The translations under genes were made by a program, and so were the position numbers. Source: Nocardia asteroides (lineage in GTDB: Bacteria; Actinomycetota; Actinomycetes; Mycobacteriales; Mycobacteriaceae). From it: a stretch of DNA of 64,000 bases. The DNA is taken from assembly GCF_021183625.1 (NCBI RefSeq), contig NZ_CP089214.1, positions 3,720,001 to 3,784,000 on the forward strand. The letters run 5' to 3'. How positions within the stretch are numbered: position 1 is the first letter of the stretch; every line of letters starts with the position of its first letter. Shown in pieces: positions 8,240 to 16,111 of the stretch. The notes below the pieces were generated by a model. The model saw nothing but the letters and a program-made list of their open reading frames with translations. It did not search any database and was not told where the DNA came from.

Positions 8240-9067
8240 TCAGCCGATGTAGGTTTCGCGGATTGCGATCTCACCGTTCGCGCACAGCCGGACGACACCG
8301 AGCTTCTCGGCTACCACGATCGCGGTCGTGTCCGAGGCGGTCGGCGTGAGCAGTTGCCAACCCTTGTGCGGTGTGCCGGTGTACTCCCACACCTCCCCTG
8401 TGGTGTGGCGCTGGTAGAGGCTCCTGCTCCCGGCGCCGATGTCGGTGGTGGCGGGGTTCTTGTCCAGCTCCTGCCACCCCGTGAAGGGGGTGCCGGTGTA
8501 CTTCCAGATCCGACCGTTACCGTGCCGCTGGTACAGGACCCCGGGTGCCGCGGCAAGCTGCACGGTGACGGGGTTCTTGTCCAGCTCCTGCCAGACGTAC
8601 GGCTTGCCGGTGTACTTCCAGATCCTGCCGTTGGCATGCCGCTGGAACAGATCGGACCCCGCGGCCACGATCTCGACCGTCGCCGGGTTCTTGTCCAGCT
8701 CCTGCCACCCCGTGAAGGGGGTGCCGGTGTACTTCCAGATCCGACCGTTACCGTGCCGCTGGTACAGGACCCCGGGTGCCGCGGCAAGCTGCACGGTGAC
8801 GGGGTTCTTGTCCAGCTCCTGCCAGACGTACGGCTTGCCGGTGTACTTCCAGATCCTGCCGTTGGCATGCCGCTGGAACAGATCGGACCCCGCGGCCACG
8901 ATCTCGACCGTCGCCGGGTTCTTGTCCAGCTCCTGCCACCCCGTGAGCGGAGTGCCGGTGTACCGGAAAATCCGGCCGTCGCTGTGCCGCTGGTAGAGAT
9001 CCGAGGTACCTGCAGCGAGCTGCACCGTGGCCGGGTTCTTGTCCAGCACTGACCAGAAGGTCGCCAT
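8240..9067 (-). CDS. seven-repeat beta-propeller (lectin-like) protein
   Basis: 275 residues made almost entirely of seven 38-39-residue repeats with the pattern WQELDKNPATV, then SDLFQRHANGRIWKYTG. The first unit starts FWSVLDKNP and the last is the most diverged. Seven WxxL/GxIW units fit a seven-bladed beta-propeller related to tachylectin or PLL-type sugar-binding proteins. There is no signal peptide, so export would need a non-classical route, or the protein works inside or after lysis. AGGAATC lies 3 nt before ATG 9067. Repeats 2-3 are duplicated exactly as 4-5. Sugar binding is inferred from the fold only. Confidence 0.7.
   Translation of the reverse strand: MATFWSVLDKNPATVQLAAGTSDLYQRHSDGRIFRYTGTPLTGWQELDKNPATVEIVAAGSDLFQRHANGRIWKYTGKPYVWQELDKNPVTVQLAAAPGVLYQRHGNGRIWKYTGTPFTGWQELDKNPATVEIVAAGSDLFQRHANGRIWKYTGKPYVWQELDKNPVTVQLAAAPGVLYQRHGNGRIWKYTGTPFTGWQELDKNPATTDIGAGSRSLYQRHTTGEVWEYTGTPHKGWQLLTPTASDTTAIVVAEKLGVVRLCANGEIAIRETYIG
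8454..8915 (-). repeat. perfect 231-bp tandem duplication inside the propeller gene
   Basis: The sequence from about 8454 to 8684 recurs identically from 8685 to 8915 (for example CCTGCCACCCCGTGAAGGGG at 8470 and 8701) and continues partly to about 8945. Each copy encodes two propeller blades (77 residues). The identity implies recent duplication. Confidence 0.9.
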
Positions 9068-10043
9068 GAGATTCCTGCATTTCTTACGGTCAGCAACCCA
9101 TTAATCGACCCGGGAAGCTGTGCGAATGAAGTGCCGGAGTCGACGGCACCGTTGCGGGTCCAGGCACGCGGAAGCACAACAGAGGCATTCACACTGTGGT
9201 GCGCGTTGCCGAGGGAGACCGATCGCTGTACAACAAGCGATCAGCAGCGGATAGCGCCCGGGCGCCGGCCCTTCGGGAAGAGCACCCGGCGAGCGTCCGA
9301 AGGCCTCCAGCCAGGGATGAGACCTGGGTCGGAGCCTCGGAAGACTGGGTCAAGCGCGGAAGAGCAGTCCGCGCAGCACCGCGATTATCGATCGATGGGT
9401 AGTGACACTTCAATCCCCCTTGCCAGGCCGAAGCCTGCTGTGCCGGCTCCTGTCCTGCCCCGAGCAGTCAACCGCAGCCGAGGACGATTGGCAGCAACAG
9501 CATGCGCCCGTCTCCCGCTCCCCGCTATGCCCCTCATTCGAGGGGCACCAGCCGCACCACGAACCCCACCGGCGTAGCGAGTGTCGCCCCATGCATGGTC
9601 GGAACGACCCTCCGAAAGGCCCTTGAACTGCCGATTCGATGCAGGGACGAACGCCTAGAAAGCCGGGATCAGCCCACGATCAGGGTGAACGATATTGCAT
9701 CTGCAACTGCAAATGGACTTACGTCAACCCCCCTAGGTGCGGGACCAATGCCTGCAAAAATGAAGCTTTCAATGCCTGGTCCTGCACCAAGGACCTCCAC
9801 CTTCCCCCGGCTGCCGAAGCGACCGCTGCAGCAGCAGCCAAGCGCGGGCGCCCCGACCGAGAGGCACCGCGTCGGTCGGCACCTCGGAGCATCGGGAACA
9901 TTCCGACACCGGCGAACGGCTCCACCCGAGCCGGCGCGGCCTAGCCACTACAGCCGACGAGTCGACCTCCGGTCGAGCACCAGCCGACCTGAGCAACCCT
10001 TCGATACCAACTGGTGCTACTGGATCGCCGACTGTTCGTAAAA
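9068..10043. other. 976-bp stretch with no confident gene
   Basis: Base composition is less GC-rich than the surroundings and no frame shows clear protein character. Two items are visible: a hairpin TGCCCCTC-ATTC-GAGGGGCA at 9528-9547, and a plus-strand frame from 9639 encoding a Cys-rich segment (see findings). This is probably decayed accessory DNA flanking the insertion sequence. Confidence 0.5.
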
Positions 10044-10072
10044 CGAACTTGGTCTCAACCGGTCACCGCATC
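10044..10072 (+). repeat. IS left inverted repeat
   Basis: Begins CGAACTTGGTCTCAACCGG and ends GCATC. It matches the reverse complement of 11678-11706 except for two positions. Confidence 0.9.
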
Positions 10073-10096
10073 ACTGCAGGTGAATGATGTCTGGTC

Positions 10097-11311
10097 GTGG
10101 AGGCGATGGTGGGCGGAGTGGTCGGTCGGTTCAGCGGGGAGCAGCAGGAGCGGATCTGGGACGGCTGGCGTGGCGGGGAGTCACTCGGGCTGATCGCCGG
10201 CGAGGTCGGGAGTACTCGCCCGCGGGTCGCACGATTGCTGCGGGCCAGTGGTGGGATCCGCCCGGTGCCTCGCCGCCGCCGGGCCGGACATCTGTCACTC
10301 GTCGAGCGGGAGGAGATCTCGCGAGGGATCGCCGCGGGCTGGTCGGCCCGGGTGATCGCGCAACGCGTTGGTAGGACGGCCTCGACGGTGTCACGGGAGA
10401 TCGCCCGCAACGGCGGCAGAGAGGCCTATCGAGCGGTGGTGGCCGACTCGGCGGCGTTCGAGCGGGCGCGGCACCCGAAGCTGAGCAAGCTCGCCACCGA
10501 TGCGTTGTTGCGTGAGGTGGTCGCGGCGAAGCTGGGCCAGGACTGGTCGCCGCAGCAGATCGCGTGGTGGCTGCGCCGCTGCCACCCCGGTGGGGCCCGG
10601 CGGTGGGTCTCGCATGAGTCGATCTACCGGGACCTGTACACGCCGTCACGGAAGTCACTCGACAGCAGCATGTTTCACCGACTGCGCAACGAGCGCCCGT
10701 GTCGGCGGCCGCGCCGCAAGACCGGGTCACACGGGCGTGGCCGGATCAGGAACATGGTCTCGATCCACGACCGCCCTGCCGAGGCCGACACCCGCGCGGT
10801 GGCCGGGCACTGGGAGGGAGATCTGGTGTTCGGGACACGGCCCTCGGCGGTGGCGACGCTGGTCGACCGCGCGACCCGCTACACGATGGTCGTGGCACTG
10901 CCCGACGGGTACCGGGCCGAGGCGGTCGCGGCAGCGTTGATCGATCACCTGGGTAGGTTGCCAGTGTCGTTGTGCAGGTCTCTGACCTGGGATCGGGGTA
11001 GGGAGATGGCGGCTCACGCCGCCGTCACCGCCGCGTTGTCGATGCCGGTGTATTTCTGCGATCCCCACCATCCCTGGCAGCGCGGCACGAACGAGAACAC
11101 GAACCGGCTGCTGCGTCAGTACCCGCGCAAGAACGCCGATCTATCGACGTTGTCCCAGCACGAGCTCGACGCGATGGCCGCGAAGCTCAACCATCGTCCC
11201 CGGCTCGTGCTCGATTGGGCCGCCCCGGCCGAGGTCTTCGACACCGGATACCTGCAGCAGCGGCCGGCGGCACCGGTGGCCCGGTCGGCTTGCGATCATC
11301 GGACATCATGA
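10097..11311 (+). CDS. IS30-family transposase
   Basis: 404 residues. The N-terminal half has HTH segments (ESLGLIAGEVGSTRPRVARL and SARVIAQRVGRTASTVSREI) that bind the element ends. The DDE core follows: Asp in GHWEGDLVFG, Asp in LTWDRGREM and Glu in RGTNENTNRLLRQYPRK, typical of IS30. Length is normal and there is no frameshift, so it may be active. I use GTG 10097; ATG 10106 is a close alternative. The stop overlaps the DUF3024 start as ATGA, so both proteins come from one message. Confidence 0.95.
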   Translation: MEAMVGGVVGRFSGEQQERIWDGWRGGESLGLIAGEVGSTRPRVARLLRASGGIRPVPRRRRAGHLSLVEREEISRGIAAGWSARVIAQRVGRTASTVSREIARNGGREAYRAVVADSAAFERARHPKLSKLATDALLREVVAAKLGQDWSPQQIAWWLRRCHPGGARRWVSHESIYRDLYTPSRKSLDSSMFHRLRNERPCRRPRRKTGSHGRGRIRNMVSIHDRPAEADTRAVAGHWEGDLVFGTRPSAVATLVDRATRYTMVVALPDGYRAEAVAAALIDHLGRLPVSLCRSLTWDRGREMAAHAAVTAALSMPVYFCDPHHPWQRGTNENTNRLLRQYPRKNADLSTLSQHELDAMAAKLNHRPRLVLDWAAPAEVFDTGYLQQRPAAPVARSACDHRTS

Positions 11312-11655
11312 GCGCCCGTGGACTACCCGACCTCGACGTGGTTCGAGTGCAGCGATGGTGCGCAAGCCAGGTACCCGAGCAGCTGCGCGGTGAGATCCGC
11401 GTCGAGTGCGACATCGCGCCCCGGCATCTGACGATCTGCGAGTGCCGACCGCCCTGGGAAGACGACCTCGGCCCCGAGTGGACCCGATTCCCCATCGCGC
11501 GCCTGCACCACACCAAGGCCACCGGGCTCTGGACTTTGTACTGGCGTGACCGGCACATGAAGTTCCACCGGTACCAGCCACTTGCGCCCAGCCCGCACGT
11601 CCAGGACCTGCTCGACTACCTCGACCAGCGAGCCGACCCCATCTTCTGGGGCTGA
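11308..11655 (+). CDS. DUF3024 protein, IS30 passenger
   Basis: 115 residues, starting MSARGLPDLDVVRVQRWC. The RVECDIAPRHLTICECRPPW, FPIARLHHTKATGLWTLYWR and HRYQPLAPSPHV blocks and the terminal FWG are the DUF3024 pattern. This family is often carried by actinobacterial IS30 elements. ATG 11308 overlaps the transposase stop by 4 nt, indicating translational coupling. It lies inside the terminal repeats, so it moves with the element. Its biochemical role is unknown; regulation of transposition or target choice is possible. Confidence 0.85.
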   Translation: MSARGLPDLDVVRVQRWCASQVPEQLRGEIRVECDIAPRHLTICECRPPWEDDLGPEWTRFPIARLHHTKATGLWTLYWRDRHMKFHRYQPLAPSPHVQDLLDYLDQRADPIFWG

Positions 11656-11677
11656 CCCAGCCGACAACTACCCTGAC

Positions 11678-11706
11678 GATGCACTGACCGGTTGAGACCA
11701 AGTTCG
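11678..11706 (-). repeat. IS right inverted repeat
   Basis: Ends GGTTGAGACCAAGTTCG and is the inverted partner of 10044-10072. It lies 22 nt after the DUF3024 stop. Confidence 0.9.
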
Positions 11707-11778
11707 AGCTTGCCTTCGGCAAATGCACAGCGGCCACTGTCCGACTGCGTGGTCGCAGAGTGCTCGTCGGTCGTAGGG

Positions 11779-11970
11779 CTACGCCTGGAACTCTCCGGCC
11801 GACATGCCGGCTACGAAGGCTACCCAGGACGGCCTTGAGAACGTCAGAGCCGCGACACCCGGATTCTTGGAGTCCCGGACACCCAACTGCCCGTCGGGCA
11901 GGTACGCAACCTCCACGCAGTTCCCCTGATCAGCGCTGTAACTCGACTTGAACCAGCGGGGTTCACTCAC
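11779..11970 (-). CDS. DUF397 protein
   Basis: 63 residues. WFKSSYSADQGNCVEVA near the N-terminus and VRDSKNP followed by LTFSRPSWVAFVAGM are the DUF397 signature. Such proteins occur in actinobacteria paired with XRE regulators and can act as their antagonists, as described for WhiJ/AbaA-type systems in Streptomyces. GTG 11970 overlaps the stop of the regulator gene (GTGA), so translation is coupled. Expected role: small cytoplasmic partner of the adjacent regulator. Toxin/antitoxin-like behaviour has been proposed for such pairs but is not shown here. Confidence 0.9.
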   Translation of the reverse strand: MSEPRWFKSSYSADQGNCVEVAYLPDGQLGVRDSKNPGVAALTFSRPSWVAFVAGMSAGEFQA

Positions 11971-12833
11971 TGCTCGAACTCCTTGACCATCTTCCGGAGC
12001 AGGCTTCTGCTCGCGTCCTCACCCAGCGTATGCCGTTGCAGGCGACGTGTGACATCCACGTACTGGGCCACTTCGCCTGGCTTCTCCAGATACATGCTTC
12101 CAGTGAGCGATTCCAGGTGAATGGCCGGCGGCGACGCCGGGTCCTCGAATTCCAGCATCGCGTAGTGGCCGATCGGGCTACCCATCGGAATGCCTGCGGC
12201 GAAGGGCAGTACGCAAACCGAGACATTGGGTCTCTTTCCTACTTCCGCGAGGTGCCGGAGCTGCGCAGCCATCACGGCGTCGTCCCCGACCCGGCATCGG
12301 AGCACCGCCTCGTTCAGGATTACCAGCAGATCGAGCGGGCGGTGCCGCCGGGTAATTCGCACTTGCCGCTCCATGCGCAACGCGAGCAGCCGCTGCCGCT
12401 CGTCGCCCGGCCACTCCGGGAAGGTGTTCTCGATCAAAGTGAGCGCGTACTCGGGTATCTGCAGCAGTCCCGGCACGATGGACGGCTGGTACACCGCCAT
12501 CCGAAAAGCTTCGGCCTCCAGGCCGATATAGACGTCGAAATTCGCCGGAATCACGTCGCCATAGGCGTGCCACCAGCTCTTCTCACCGGCCTTGAGCAGT
12601 AGGCCGATCATTGCCTTGATCTGGTCATCCGGCATCTCGTAGACCCGGCAGAGGGCGTCCAGATCGCGCGCCTTCAATCTCGTCTTCTCCGCTGTTTCGA
12701 GCCGCTGTAGTACCGACGTGCTGATATCGGCCTCGATCGCCGCTTGCGCGATCGTCAACTTGACGGCCTGCCGCGCGTCGCGCAAATACGCGGCGAGCCG
12801 CCGACTTGCGAGTGTCGACCCACTGTCCCCCAC
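11967..12833 (-). CDS. XRE-family regulator with DUF5753 domain
   Basis: About 288 residues from GTG 12833, the family's normal length and N-terminus (VGDSGSTLASRRLAAYLRDA). An upstream start at 12983 would add 50 unlikely residues. The HTH lies at about residues 20-70 (TIAQAAIEADISTSVLQRLE). The C-terminal DUF5753 ligand-type domain includes YQPSIVPGLLQIPEYA and the GSPIGHYAMLEF region. It overlaps the DUF397 gene by 4 nt. A divergent pair of small genes starts at 12966, so the 130-bp gap probably carries its operator. Confidence 0.9.
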   Translation of the reverse strand: MGDSGSTLASRRLAAYLRDARQAVKLTIAQAAIEADISTSVLQRLETAEKTRLKARDLDALCRVYEMPDDQIKAMIGLLLKAGEKSWWHAYGDVIPANFDVYIGLEAEAFRMAVYQPSIVPGLLQIPEYALTLIENTFPEWPGDERQRLLALRMERQVRITRRHRPLDLLVILNEAVLRCRVGDDAVMAAQLRHLAEVGKRPNVSVCVLPFAAGIPMGSPIGHYAMLEFEDPASPPAIHLESLTGSMYLEKPGEVAQYVDVTRRLQRHTLGEDASRSLLRKMVKEFEQ

Positions 12834-12965
12834 CGCTACCCCCGCGAGTCCGTACTGGGTTTCCTGGCCCAAGAGATCGGTTCCCGTTCTGCGGCAACAA
12901 GTTACCTGCTGCGGGGTTCTTCGTCGGGGATTACGGAAACAGGATCTCAATGGTGTGGTGGAGCA

Positions 12966-13175
12966 ATGAGCGAGAGCATGCATGATGCCCGTTTGCAGGC
13001 CGCGCGGGCCCGAGCCGCGGCACGGGGGCTTGAGGTCCGCAATCGGAAGTCCCCGCCGTGGGGCTTCGAACTTCGGAACCTACGGGATGAAATTCTTGAC
13101 GAGGGCACGCTGACCGATATGGAGCGCGCGATCTCCTCGATCGATCCTGATGATCGCGTGGAGTCGATCAGGTGA
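12966..13175 (+). CDS. small conserved-type protein, first of a pair
   Basis: 69 residues, MSESMHDARLQAARAR onward: a basic, Arg/Ala-rich N-terminus, then a compact part (LRNLRDEILDEGTLTDMERA). No known domain is recognised. A GAGCA sequence sits directly before ATG 12966. The stop overlaps the next gene as GTGA. It is divergent from the XRE/DUF397 operon, an arrangement seen for small targets or partners of such regulators. Function unknown. Confidence 0.6.
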   Translation: MSESMHDARLQAARARAAARGLEVRNRKSPPWGFELRNLRDEILDEGTLTDMERAISSIDPDDRVESIR

Positions 13176-13369
13176 CCGCCGATATAGATGACCCCTTGTT
13201 GGACGATGCCCGCGAGCGGTACCAGGCAGTCCAGCGGCTCTGGGTCGCAATGGGCAGGCCGGAGCACGGCGAGCTGTGGAACCAGGTGCAGCGGTTCCGC
13301 GCACTGTTCATCGCCGTCTGGCGACGCGACAACGCCCAGCCGGCGGGGAGTTCCGCTGACTGGACGTAG
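13172..13369 (+). CDS. small hypothetical protein, second of a pair
   Basis: 65 residues starting at GTG 13172, coupled to the preceding gene by a 4-nt overlap. The sequence is helical and charged (DDARERYQAVQRLWVAM and QRFRALFIAVWRRD) without membrane segment or known motif. Its 3' end abuts the remnant of an ABC permease on the other strand. It is probably a protein partner of the upstream product. Not recognised. Confidence 0.6.
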   Translation: MTADIDDPLLDDARERYQAVQRLWVAMGRPEHGELWNQVQRFRALFIAVWRRDNAQPAGSSADWT

Positions 13370-13379
13370 CCGAGAGATC

Positions 13380-13568
13380 ACGCCCGCGGCGGGCGAAGAT
13401 CGAGCGGGACCAGAGGAAGCCGGCGATCCCGATGCCGACGCACCAGGCGAGGGCGATGATCCAGGAGTTGCCGATCTCGGTGCCCATGGCGCGGCCGGCC
13501 GCCTCGACCAGGTCGAAGCGGGTGAGCAGTTCGTCTGCGAGCCATTTGCCCTCGGCTCGGGGCTTCAT
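13380..13568 (-). pseudogene. 3' remnant of an ABC-2 type permease gene
   Basis: A minus-strand frame encodes about 55 residues resembling the C-terminus of DrrB-like ABC-2 permeases: a RFDLVEAAGRAMG part, then a membrane helix (SWIIALAWCVGIGIAGFLW) and a basic end (SRSIFARR). The rest of the permease and its ATPase partner are missing upstream. The frame starts abruptly beside an operator-like sequence and runs on past the expected stop. EXLDI genes usually neighbour such transporters, so this looks like the residue of a deletion. Confidence 0.6.
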
Positions 13569-13570
13569 CA

Positions 13571-13592
13571 ATAGATACGAATGTATGCATGT
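13571..13592. promoter_or_regulatory. operator-like sequence at the permease remnant
   Basis: ATAGATACGAATGTATGCAT shares TAGATAC and TGTAT elements with the region in front of the EXLDI gene (14163-14185). It may be a second binding site of the EXLDI protein, left from a regulated transporter operon. Confidence 0.35.
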
Positions 13593-13636
13593 TTTGGACA
13601 CGCCACCCCCCGGGGGCGGGTCTCGGTTGTGCCGAG

Positions 13637-14152
13637 TCAGATGTCGAGATCCTCCACCTGGGGATGCCCGGCGATATCCACGATGCGCTCGTAGAGCTTG
13701 TCCGGGATCTTGCCCTTCAACTCGGGGTGGTCGTCGACGATCTCCAGCCGGAAATCACCCCAGTCCAGTTCGCCGATGCCGAGCATGCGGCGCCAGCTCT
13801 TCCAATCCCGCAGCGAGCCGGTGTCGGAGGGGTATTCGTTCCAATCGCTGTAGCGGGTATGCGCGACGAATTTGCCCTTGCGGCTGCGGTATACCCGCAC
13901 GTGCAGCGCCCGCTCGTCGTCCATGTCGTTCAGCTCACCGAGCAGCACGCCGGAGAACCGGACCTGCCGCGCGCCGTTGTGCCCGACCCGGAGCACGATC
14001 TCCTCGAAGCCCTCGAGCCGCCCCTCCTCCAGTTCGATGAAGCGACGGAGGGCGGTGGTGACGGCACCGGAGAGGTTGCCGCCGACCAGCTCCTGCGCCC
14101 GCTGGAAGAGCGGGAGGTCGGTGTCCGCTACGTAGATCGTCTTGTTGGGCAT
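13637..14152 (-). CDS. EXLDI protein
   Basis: 171 residues starting MPNKTIYVADTDLPLFQRAQ and ending VEDLDI, the C-terminal hallmark of the EXLDI family. The N-terminal 45 residues look like a ribbon-helix-helix DNA-binding part (VADTDLPLFQRAQELVGGN, then LSGAVTTALRRFIELEE). The C-terminal half is a conserved compact domain. ATG 14152 gives the family start. The family is found beside ABC-2 transporters, and the only transporter piece here is the remnant just downstream. Probable role: local transcriptional regulator, perhaps now orphaned. Confidence 0.9.
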   Translation of the reverse strand: MPNKTIYVADTDLPLFQRAQELVGGNLSGAVTTALRRFIELEEGRLEGFEEIVLRVGHNGARQVRFSGVLLGELNDMDDERALHVRVYRSRKGKFVAHTRYSDWNEYPSDTGSLRDWKSWRRMLGIGELDWGDFRLEIVDDHPELKGKIPDKLYERIVDIAGHPQVEDLDI

Positions 14153-14162
14153 GGCTCGACTA

Positions 14163-14185
14163 TACGTAGATGTATATGTAGATAC
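14163..14185. promoter_or_regulatory. repeat-containing operator in front of EXLDI gene
   Basis: TACGTAGATG and TATGTAGATAC are direct repeats within 23 bp, placed 11 bp upstream of the EXLDI start in an otherwise GC-rich sequence. A ribbon-helix-helix protein would be expected to bind such tandem sites, suggesting autoregulation. Confidence 0.5.
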
Positions 14186-14335
14186 AACCCTGGGTTTCCG
14201 GGCGCCGGGTGAACCGGCGGCGGCCGGGCCCCGTGTCATCTCCCGAGGGGCGGTCGGCCGCGGCTGTGAACGCCGGGCGGATTCCCCGCGATGACTAGGT
14301 GGGCTTGCAATTCGGCCCGCGGAGGAGGTGGAACC

Positions 14336-16111
14336 GTGTCCGATCGAGTGGCTGATCACCTGGTCCGCGCTGTCGCCGCGCTCGGAGCGCGGCAGCTCTT
14401 CGGCGTTGACGGCGCCAATATCGAGGATATCTACGACGCCGTGTTCGCCTCGGGGGGTGCGGTGCGCGCCGTTGTCGCCAAGCACGAGTTCTCCGCCGCC
14501 ACCATGGCCGACGGGTACGCGCGGGCCTCGGCCGGAATCGGCGTGGTCGCGGCGACTTCCGGTGGCGGGGCGATGAATCTCGTTCCGGGCCTCGCGGAAT
14601 CGTTCACCTCGCGGGTGCCGGTGCTTGCCCTGGTCGGGCAGCCGCCGCGGGCCGGGGAGGGGAACGGCGCCTTCCAGGACACCAGCGGACTGGCGGGCAC
14701 CATCGACGCCGAGGCGCTCTTCACGACCATCACCGGGTACTGCGCTCGAGTTCGGGGCGCCGCCGAGCTGCCCGGGCATCTTGATGGCGTCGCACTGGCG
14801 TTGCAACGCGGACTGCCTGCGGCGCTGTTGCTGCCCAAGGACATTCAGCAGGAGCGGATCGCGCTTCCGGAGTGGGTGCCGCCTGCCGCTGTTCCCCGGC
14901 ACGATGTGGGGCGGCTGGCCGAGGTGCGGTCGCTGCTCGCCGCGGCGCGCGCGGCCGGAGGCGTTGTTGTGCTGGCCGGGGCGCAGGTCGGGATGGACGA
15001 TGCCAGGGAGGAGCTGGCTCGGCTGGCCGGGGTGCTCGGTGCGGCGGTCGGGGTCGCGCCGGATGCCAAGGATGTCTATGACCAGGGTGCGCCTGGTTTT
15101 CGCGGGGTCGCGGGGACCATGGGGCATCCGGAGCTGCCCGCCGCTGTCGCGGCGGCGAGCGTGTGTCTGCTGGTCGGCAGCACGCTGCCAGGGCCGGCGC
15201 GGACCGGGCTCGATCTCGACGGTGTTCCGGTGCTGTCGGTGGGGCACAGTGAGCCGCATCCGCGTGCGCTGCACGCGCACAGCTCGGACCTGCGGCATAC
15301 CCTCGCCGTCCTTGCCGACGCGCTGGAGCCCGAGCTGTGCGCCGCGGCCGTTCGTGCGCCGTTGACCGGGAGGGCGTCGAACCTGGTCTTCCAAACGCCC
15401 GAACCGGCCGCGGACCGAACCCCCGGCCGCATCGGCACGGGCGAGCCGACGGCCTGGACCGTGCCCACCGCCCCGCACGACGACGCTCCGACCCGCTTGC
15501 CGGTCCCGGAATCCACCGGCCCCGGCCTGCGCTACCGCGCGGTGGTCGACGCCATCACCGCCACACTGCCGCCGGGGAGCGACGTCTTCGCCGACGCGGG
15601 CAACACCGGCGCCGCCGTCGTCCACCACCTGCGCGTACCCGAGGACGGCCGGTTCGTGGTCGCCCTCGGCATGGGCGGCATGGGCTACGCCTTCGGCGCG
15701 GCCATCGGCGCCTGCCTGGCCCGCGGCAGGCGAACAGTCGTGATCGCCGGCGACGGCTCCTTCTACATGCACGGCATGGAGTTCCACACCGCCGTCCAGC
15801 TCGACCTACCCCTCACCGTGATCGTCTTCGACAACAGCGCGCACGGCATGTGCCTGACCCGCGAGCAGCTCTACTACGGCGACCGCTACAGCTTCAACCG
15901 CTTCCGCCCGGCCGAACTCGGCGACGGCATGGCCGCCATGTTCCCGGGCCTGCCCGCCTGGTCGGTGCGCACGACCGACGACCTGAGCACCGCGCTACCT
16001 GCGGCGTTCGATACCCCCGGCCCCTCGTTCGTCGCCGTGACCTGCGATCCCGACGAGATCCCCCCGTTCCTGCCCTTCCTCTCCGCCAACCCCTCCAGGA
16101 GTACCCCGTGA
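14336..16111 (+). CDS. thiamine diphosphate-dependent enzyme (decarboxylase/acyloin synthase type)
   Basis: 591 residues with the three-domain layout of acetolactate synthase or benzoylformate decarboxylase-like enzymes. The cofactor-activating Glu is residue 51 (KHEFSAATMADGYARA). The C-terminal ThDP/Mg motif runs from GDGSFYMHG to DNSAHG at about residues 470-505. GTG 14336 follows GGAGGAGG at 14322-14329 by 6 nt. It is the first gene of a four-gene operon with an SRPBCC protein, a KAS III-like enzyme and an aminotransferase, all linked by 4-nt overlaps. It probably decarboxylates a 2-oxo acid and passes the acyl group to an acceptor; the substrates cannot be read from sequence. Confidence 0.85.
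   Translation: MSDRVADHLVRAVAALGARQLFGVDGANIEDIYDAVFASGGAVRAVVAKHEFSAATMADGYARASAGIGVVAATSGGGAMNLVPGLAESFTSRVPVLALVGQPPRAGEGNGAFQDTSGLAGTIDAEALFTTITGYCARVRGAAELPGHLDGVALALQRGLPAALLLPKDIQQERIALPEWVPPAAVPRHDVGRLAEVRSLLAAARAAGGVVVLAGAQVGMDDAREELARLAGVLGAAVGVAPDAKDVYDQGAPGFRGVAGTMGHPELPAAVAAASVCLLVGSTLPGPARTGLDLDGVPVLSVGHSEPHPRALHAHSSDLRHTLAVLADALEPELCAAAVRAPLTGRASNLVFQTPEPAADRTPGRIGTGEPTAWTVPTAPHDDAPTRLPVPESTGPGLRYRAVVDAITATLPPGSDVFADAGNTGAAVVHHLRVPEDGRFVVALGMGGMGYAFGAAIGACLARGRRTVVIAGDGSFYMHGMEFHTAVQLDLPLTVIVFDNSAHGMCLTREQLYYGDRYSFNRFRPAELGDGMAAMFPGLPAWSVRTTDDLSTALPAAFDTPGPSFVAVTCDPDEIPPFLPFLSANPSRSTP

Larger units (their letters stand above)
10044..11706 (+). mobile_element. IS30-family insertion sequence with passenger gene
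   Basis: A complete element of about 1663 bp bounded by 29-bp imperfect inverted repeats (10044-10072 and 11678-11706, 27 of 29 matching). It contains an intact IS30-type transposase and a translationally coupled DUF3024 gene. I could not see a clear target-site duplication in the flanks. Confidence 0.9.

Noticed and set aside
8454..8945. Tandem repeats considered as a CRISPR array
   Set aside because: The repeats are 231 bp, lie inside a protein-coding frame and have no short-repeat/spacer structure.
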